Assembly: GCA_951230915.1 (NCBI GenBank)
Contig: OX579638.1
Coordinates: forward strand, 20,974,696 to 21,038,695
Length of the DNA: 64,000 nucleotides
Direction of reading: 5' to 3'
Origin: Antitrichia curtipendula
Lineage: Eukaryota; Streptophyta; Bryopsida; Hypnales; Leucodontaceae
Each line of letters begins with the position of its first letter. The stretch's first letter is position 1. Position numbers and translations under genes: made by a program. Under the pieces are notes generated by a model. The model made no database searches, was not told the origin of the DNA, and worked only from the letters and a program-made list of their open reading frames with translations. Of this stretch, positions 60,245-64,000 are shown one piece after another.

Positions 60245-61530
60245 TTCAATTTAGCAAATGCTCAGAACTAAGTCTGCTTGACATTGGGGCAAGCAAGTTC
60301 TGATTGGTTGTCATGCATCTTGTTGATTTCCGTTGTCTTAATTAGTTGGGTAGATAGTACAGGGTAGGAGGCTCAGCCAGTTTGCGATTTACGATTGCCT
60401 TGCCATGAGCAAGTGATCTAATGCGCCACAACAACGGCTTGGGTTCTTGGTCTCTCTATAATTATTGCTTTAGGATGACAGAGTGTCTTGTGAATCATTT
60501 GCTCAGGTCTGGTCTGGTATTTTAGTTTTGAATTGCAGAAGTGATTATGCTCGACTTGCAGTTTTTTATGTGTGGCGATGTCCCGTCTTGCAGATTCGTG
60601 GGGTACATAATTTTCTTGGGCGAGAACAGGGAAGACTGTTTGTAGACATAGTACTGTAGCAGTGGTGGTGTCGTCCTGGGCACACCGAGCTTCTTGAGAG
60701 AGCCAAGAGACCCTTTCCTTGTTCTTCGACGTCGGTACTCCACGGCAAGGGCCGCTGCATTCTTGAGGAACGCAGTGGAGGCTGCCCCGCTCGCGGAAGG
60801 CCGGATTCAAGCTCTCCTGCGAATTTCGACTAGTGGGTTGTGCAGATGCTTGTCGATCGTGGTGAAGTCTCCGCTCTCTTGGGCTTATCAACAAATTAAA
60901 CTGAAGCCCTCTCTGAGATATATTCATGCAGAAGAGCAGCTTGTATTGTGAGTTGTTGCGGTACTTGTCACACAGTACTTGTCACAGGTTTCCTCGTTTG
61001 GCGTTACGCATCAGGCTTTGGGAAACAGGTTTCCTTGTCTGGCGTTACGCATCACGCTTTGGGCACGCGGTCTTGGTGGTCTGGGAGTTTAGGGTTTCAG
61101 TTTTGGTGTGCGGAAGTGGATATGCTCGATCTTGGATACTAATCTATGGTGATATTCTCTCTTGCAGAGTCGTAAAGCCATTGAAGGGTACAAAAGCGTG
61201 CAAGCTCCGTGCAAATTCTCACCTCAAGGTACAGGTGGCTGCATTTGCATCTTTGTCGGTATGGAACCTTGGGATTGAGACGTCTGTCTTGGTCAATTGA
61301 TTCGTTTGAGTGTGCCTGACATTGGGGCAAGAAGCTTTGATCTGTTGTTATGCAATTTGTTGATCTCCGTTGTCGTATATAGTTGGGTTGATTCTATAGG
61401 GTAGGACTTAGCCAGTTTGCGATTTAAGGTTGCTTTAGTGACCTAGATGTAACCACCGCAACAACGGCTTGGGTTCTTGGTCTCTCTGTAATTATTGCCT
61501 TACGGTGACAGCGTCATGTGAATCATTTGC
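60245..61530. repeat. direct repeats within the CACTA divergent region
   Basis: GACATTGGGGCAAG near 60278 and 61318 opens a stretch of about 220 bp repeated in order (TAGGGTAGGA, AGCCAGTTTGCGATTTA, CAACAACGGCTTGGGTTCTTGG, AATTATTGC, GTGAATCATTTGC). A 41-bp tandem pair (AGGTTTCCT.GT.TGGCGTTACGCATCA) lies at 60986-61068. Together with the 563-bp unit, this shows the spacer grew by segmental duplication. Confidence 0.75.
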
Positions 61531-61544
61531 GAAGAGGATTGCTT

Positions 61545-61860
61545 AGCTCGTGGATTTTAGAACTTCCAGTTCTGGTGTCACTCAAGGCCTCAAGGGATCC
61601 TTGGATTCTCAAATTCGAACTATCTGCCTTCATGTACAACAGCTATCTTGAGGCTCCTGAAAAAGACTATCTGAATCCTAAAGCGCCGTTGCAAAGTGCG
61701 ACTTTCACTGCTCAGCCTCGACTGTAGAAATCGGGTCTTAGGGTCTTAGGGTTGGTTGGTGAGGCTGACGCTTTTGGTGTCTCGCCATGTCCTCTTGCTG
61801 CCAGTATCTGCTGCAGGGTTCTTGTAAGGGATGGAGAATCTTAGAGATTGATACTTTCAC
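61545..61860. repeat. third, diverged copy of the 563-bp unit
   Basis: GTGGATTTTAGAACTTCCAG, TCACTCAAGGCCTCA, CCTCGACTGTAGAAATCGGG, GTCTCGCCATGTC and CTTAGAGATTGATACTTTCAC occur in the same order as in 58490-59632, with deletions. Confidence 0.75.
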
Positions 61861-61924
61861 AGTTCAATTTTCCCTGTCTACGTTCCACTTAAGTTTTGCT
61901 GAGTCTGAAGTCACTTGAAGTTGT

Positions 61925-62270
61925 TCATGTAGTCGCAAGTAGCAAATTGGTTGCATTGTAGTTGTAGTTGCAAGTTGGTTGCATTGCAGTGGCAAGTTGG
62001 TTGCATTGCAGTGGCAAGTTGGTAGCATTGCAGTCGCAAGTTGGTTGCATTGTAGTCGCAAGTTGGTTGCATTGCAATCGCAAGTTGGTTGCGTTGCAGT
62101 CGCAAGTTGATTGCATTGCAGTCGCAAGTTGGTTGCATTGCAGTCGCAAGTTGGTTGCATTGTAGTTGTGACTTAGTTGCAAAGTGGTTGACCCTGAGTT
62201 GTATATCTCTAGTTGCAATGAAGTCGCAAATTAGTTGCAGTGTAGTTGCAGCTTAGGTTAATTTCAGTCG
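61925..62270 (-). repeat. GCAACT array 4 (upstream of the second CACTA gene)
   Basis: About ten 22-bp units of GTTGGTTGCATTGCAGTCGCAA, ending about 65 bp before the ATG at 62337. The motif is in reverse orientation. The long minus-strand open frames across it simply translate the repeat. Confidence 0.88.
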
Positions 62271-62336
62271 CAAAGTCTGAGCAGTTGGTCATTCAATTTT
62301 AACGTTCTAACTGTTCATTCCTTTCAATAGAGTGAA

Positions 62337-64000
62337 ATGGACAGAGGAGCTTCAATAGCGGGGCAGAAGAAGACGAAAGAACGGCAAACTACTGGTTTGC
62401 CATTGGCCACTCGTAAGAGTGTAGAAGTTGTTAGCAAAGACACAGTACCTACCTTTGTTCATGGAAGTTCTGAAGATATCACTTCTGAGTATGAGCACTC
62501 CAAACCAAGTGATTGTGACAGCAGCAAAGAAGGTGAGTCAAACACATTTTATGGAAATGAGTTTGCTTTACGGAAAGTCAAATTTTCAATGACTATAGTA
62601 TTTACTGTTTTATACATTTTGTGTCATTCTACTAATTTTGTTGTTTTTCTAGGGAATGAAGAGGACCTATTTGGAAAGGATACTGAAGAAGCATTGGGTA
62701 GCTGTCGAAAACGTCAAAGATGTCAGTCAGACAGCAGAGAGCGTTCAGCAAGGCGCAACAAATCCCAGAAATCTGAGAAGACTTCAGCAGAGAGAAGCGA
62801 GAGTGCCCGCAAACCGAACGAAGTCCACGTGAACTCAAACGGTGAAATCAGTACCTCTTCTGCCGGGAAGAGTGCGTGGGATCAAGGCATGAGGGCGTAT
62901 GCTCCCTTGGTACTTGATATGAATGTCATCAACTGGAATGACCACAAACCTCAGACTTTGCAAAAACTCCGCACCATTTTGGACGAGGACTTTGAGTATT
63001 TGGAGCACCCCCTTAACGGAAAGGGTTTCCGCATTGCAGTGCAAAGATTTTTGAAGGCGGAACGTCACCGGTTGAAGAAATTATTTGATTCAGGAGAAGA
63101 TGCTGAATGCCCAGTGCATATTTTTCCTGAGCAATGGAAGCGGCTGAAGGCATATTGGGAGGGAGGTGCCTACGTGAAGAAGTCTGAGCAGATGTCCAAT
63201 ATGAGAAAACAAGTGCAGAATCCCTCTAAGCACGGTAGACGAGGAAAGGCAGGCGATCTCGTTGATGTGGTGAGCCTCTAATCGAAGAATTTTTGTAGTC
63301 TTGCATTTCAATCAATTTGTTACTGCTTTGTTCTATCTTTTCCAATCATTCTAACAACAGTGTGGCATTGTTGACGTTATATCAGTCAAGAAAAAGGGCA
63401 AGAAGTCCAGGACTCACAGAACCATCAGGATCATCGGTAAGTTTTGGTAATTTGTTATTGGTCGCTGAAGTTGCAATTTTAAGATGAAGAAGTCATAGGA
63501 GTCCTGGAGACGCATGGAAGTTGTACGTGTAGTTGTAGAGTAGTCTTTAGAAGCTCTTGCAACTAGTATGCAGCCGGTATGCAACTGGAATACAATTAGT
63601 ATGCAACTGACATGTAACTAACATGCAACTTAATTGCAACTAATATGCAACTGACATGCAACTGGTATGCAACTGAATTGCAACTAGTATGCAACTGAAT
63701 TGCAACTAATATGCAACTAATATGCAACTGACATGCAACTAATATGCAACTGGTATGCAACTGAATTGCAACTAGTATGCAACTAGTATGCAACTAACAT
63801 GCAACTGGTAGCCACGTTCACAACGTTGCGGCTCTTATATTATGCGTTTGCATTTGTCATGTCTAATCATTGTTCTTATGTGTGTCATAGGTGGTGACTT
63901 CAGGCTTGCAAGGAAAATTAGCCGCCATGGAAAGCAGATTACTGGATATGGAGAAGTTTAGGGTTGAAGTCCTAGCTAGTACAGATCGCAATACGAAGGC
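62337..64000 (+). CDS. second CACTA gene, TNP1/Transposase_24-like (runs off window)
   Basis: Exon 1 is 62337-62532 (AAG|GTGAGT) and exon 2 starts at 62653 (TTTTTCTAG). The intron is 120 bp, a multiple of three, so it reads through without a stop. Exon 2 ends at about 63269 (GATGTG|GTGAGC). Exon 1 and early exon 2 are Ser/Lys/Glu-rich. Residues encoded at 62900-63240 hold the conserved part (LRTILDEDFEYLEHP, RFLKAERHRLKKLF, FPEQWKRLKAYWEGGAYVKKSEQMSNMR), which fits the plant En/Spm Transposase_24 pattern. Further exons near 63361-63437 and from 63891 look real, the last with a coiled coil (LQGKLAAMESRLLDMEKF), but their phase is unresolved. The product probably binds the element's repeats, as maize TnpA does. 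Confidence 0.7.
63545..63815 (+). repeat. GCAACT array 5 (intron of the second CACTA gene)
   Basis: About 20 copies of (A/T)TGCAACT(A/G)(A/G/T)(T/A/C) at a strict 11-bp period from about 63600 to 63810, plus-strand orientation. It lies between the proposed third and fourth exons. Confidence 0.88.

Larger units (their letters stand above)
51858..64000. mobile_element. CACTA (En/Spm-type) transposon, left end and over 12 kb of interior
   Basis: The terminus CACTAGAAGGAAAAG begins at 51858; the three bases before it (TGG, 51855-51857) would be the target duplication. It carries a TNP2 transposase gene on the minus strand and a divergent second gene on the plus strand, the two-gene layout of autonomous CACTA elements. 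Blocks of GCAACT repeats lie near the end, in introns and before the second gene. Just inside the terminus, TTTCGTAACCCGCTGT (51879) is mirrored near 52010-52033. The right end lies outside the window. The transposase frame is largely open, so this copy may be recent. Confidence 0.88.

Noticed and set aside
60418..60927. 169-aa minus-strand ORF in the CACTA spacer
   Set aside because: No domain, no splice context, and it overlaps duplicated non-coding spacer. The opposite strand (60694-60951) looks equally codable, and I cannot support either.
61864..62218. Three overlapping minus-strand ORFs of 75-98 aa rich in NATNLRLQC-type repeats
   Set aside because: They simply translate the 22-bp GCAACT array in several frames; a 22-bp unit keeps all frames open.
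63596..63793. 65-aa minus-strand ORF (repeating LHTSCILVA-like text)
   Set aside because: Translation of the 11-bp intronic array, not a gene.
1..64000. tRNA or rRNA genes
   Set aside because: None recognised by eye on either strand; a covariance-model scan would be needed to exclude small ones.

Overview
This window is nuclear DNA from a land plant. It holds spliced genes with GT-AG introns, a plant LRR receptor kinase, and CACTA, hAT and Ty3/gypsy transposons. One gene, spliced by hand into 11 phase-consistent exons, is DNAAF11/LRRC6, an assembly factor for ciliary dynein arms. Flowering plants have lost this machinery, so the sequence points to a plant with swimming sperm (bryophyte, lycophyte or fern). 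I cannot name the species. One assembly gap of exactly 200 N lies at 48798-48997.

Layout. 0.6-4.3 kb: a two-exon LRR receptor-like kinase (955 aa) whose DFG motif is lost. 5.5-10.2 kb, minus strand: a seven-exon gene (632 aa) with an SGS3-like zinc finger and a coiled-coil C-terminus. 11-15.7 kb: AT-rich repeats, MITEs and a decayed copy of one DNAAF11 exon. 15.8-21.2 kb: DNAAF11, 411 aa. 22-31 kb: decayed Ty3/gypsy pol remains and duplicated AT-rich repeats. 33.2-42.1 kb: GC-rich CCGTCCG/CGGACGG arrays alternating with long ORFs, namely a coiled-coil RING-H2 protein, a second small ORF, a BED/hAT transposase and a basic tail ORF. 44.3-46.5 kb: another GC-rich array driving an intact 494-aa protein-kinase-like ORF. 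48-50.3 kb: fragments either side of the gap. 51.3-51.86 kb: the 3' end of a coding gene cut by a CACTA element. 51.858-64 kb: the CACTA element, which runs off the window. It has a TNP2-type transposase gene on the minus strand, a divergent second gene on the plus strand, and five blocks of GCAACT repeats.

The two most unusual parts are these. First, the CACTA element carries GCAACT motifs at 11/22-bp spacing not only near its terminus but also in introns and upstream of its second gene, with orientation alternating from block to block. Second, the units at 33-46 kb share the same GC-rich palindromic arrays and the same core-promoter layout (27 bp from TATA to TCCTCACTT in two of them) although they encode unrelated proteins (RING-H2, kinase-like, hAT transposase). 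All splice models were made by eye from splice signals and phase. Family assignments come from motif recognition without database searches.
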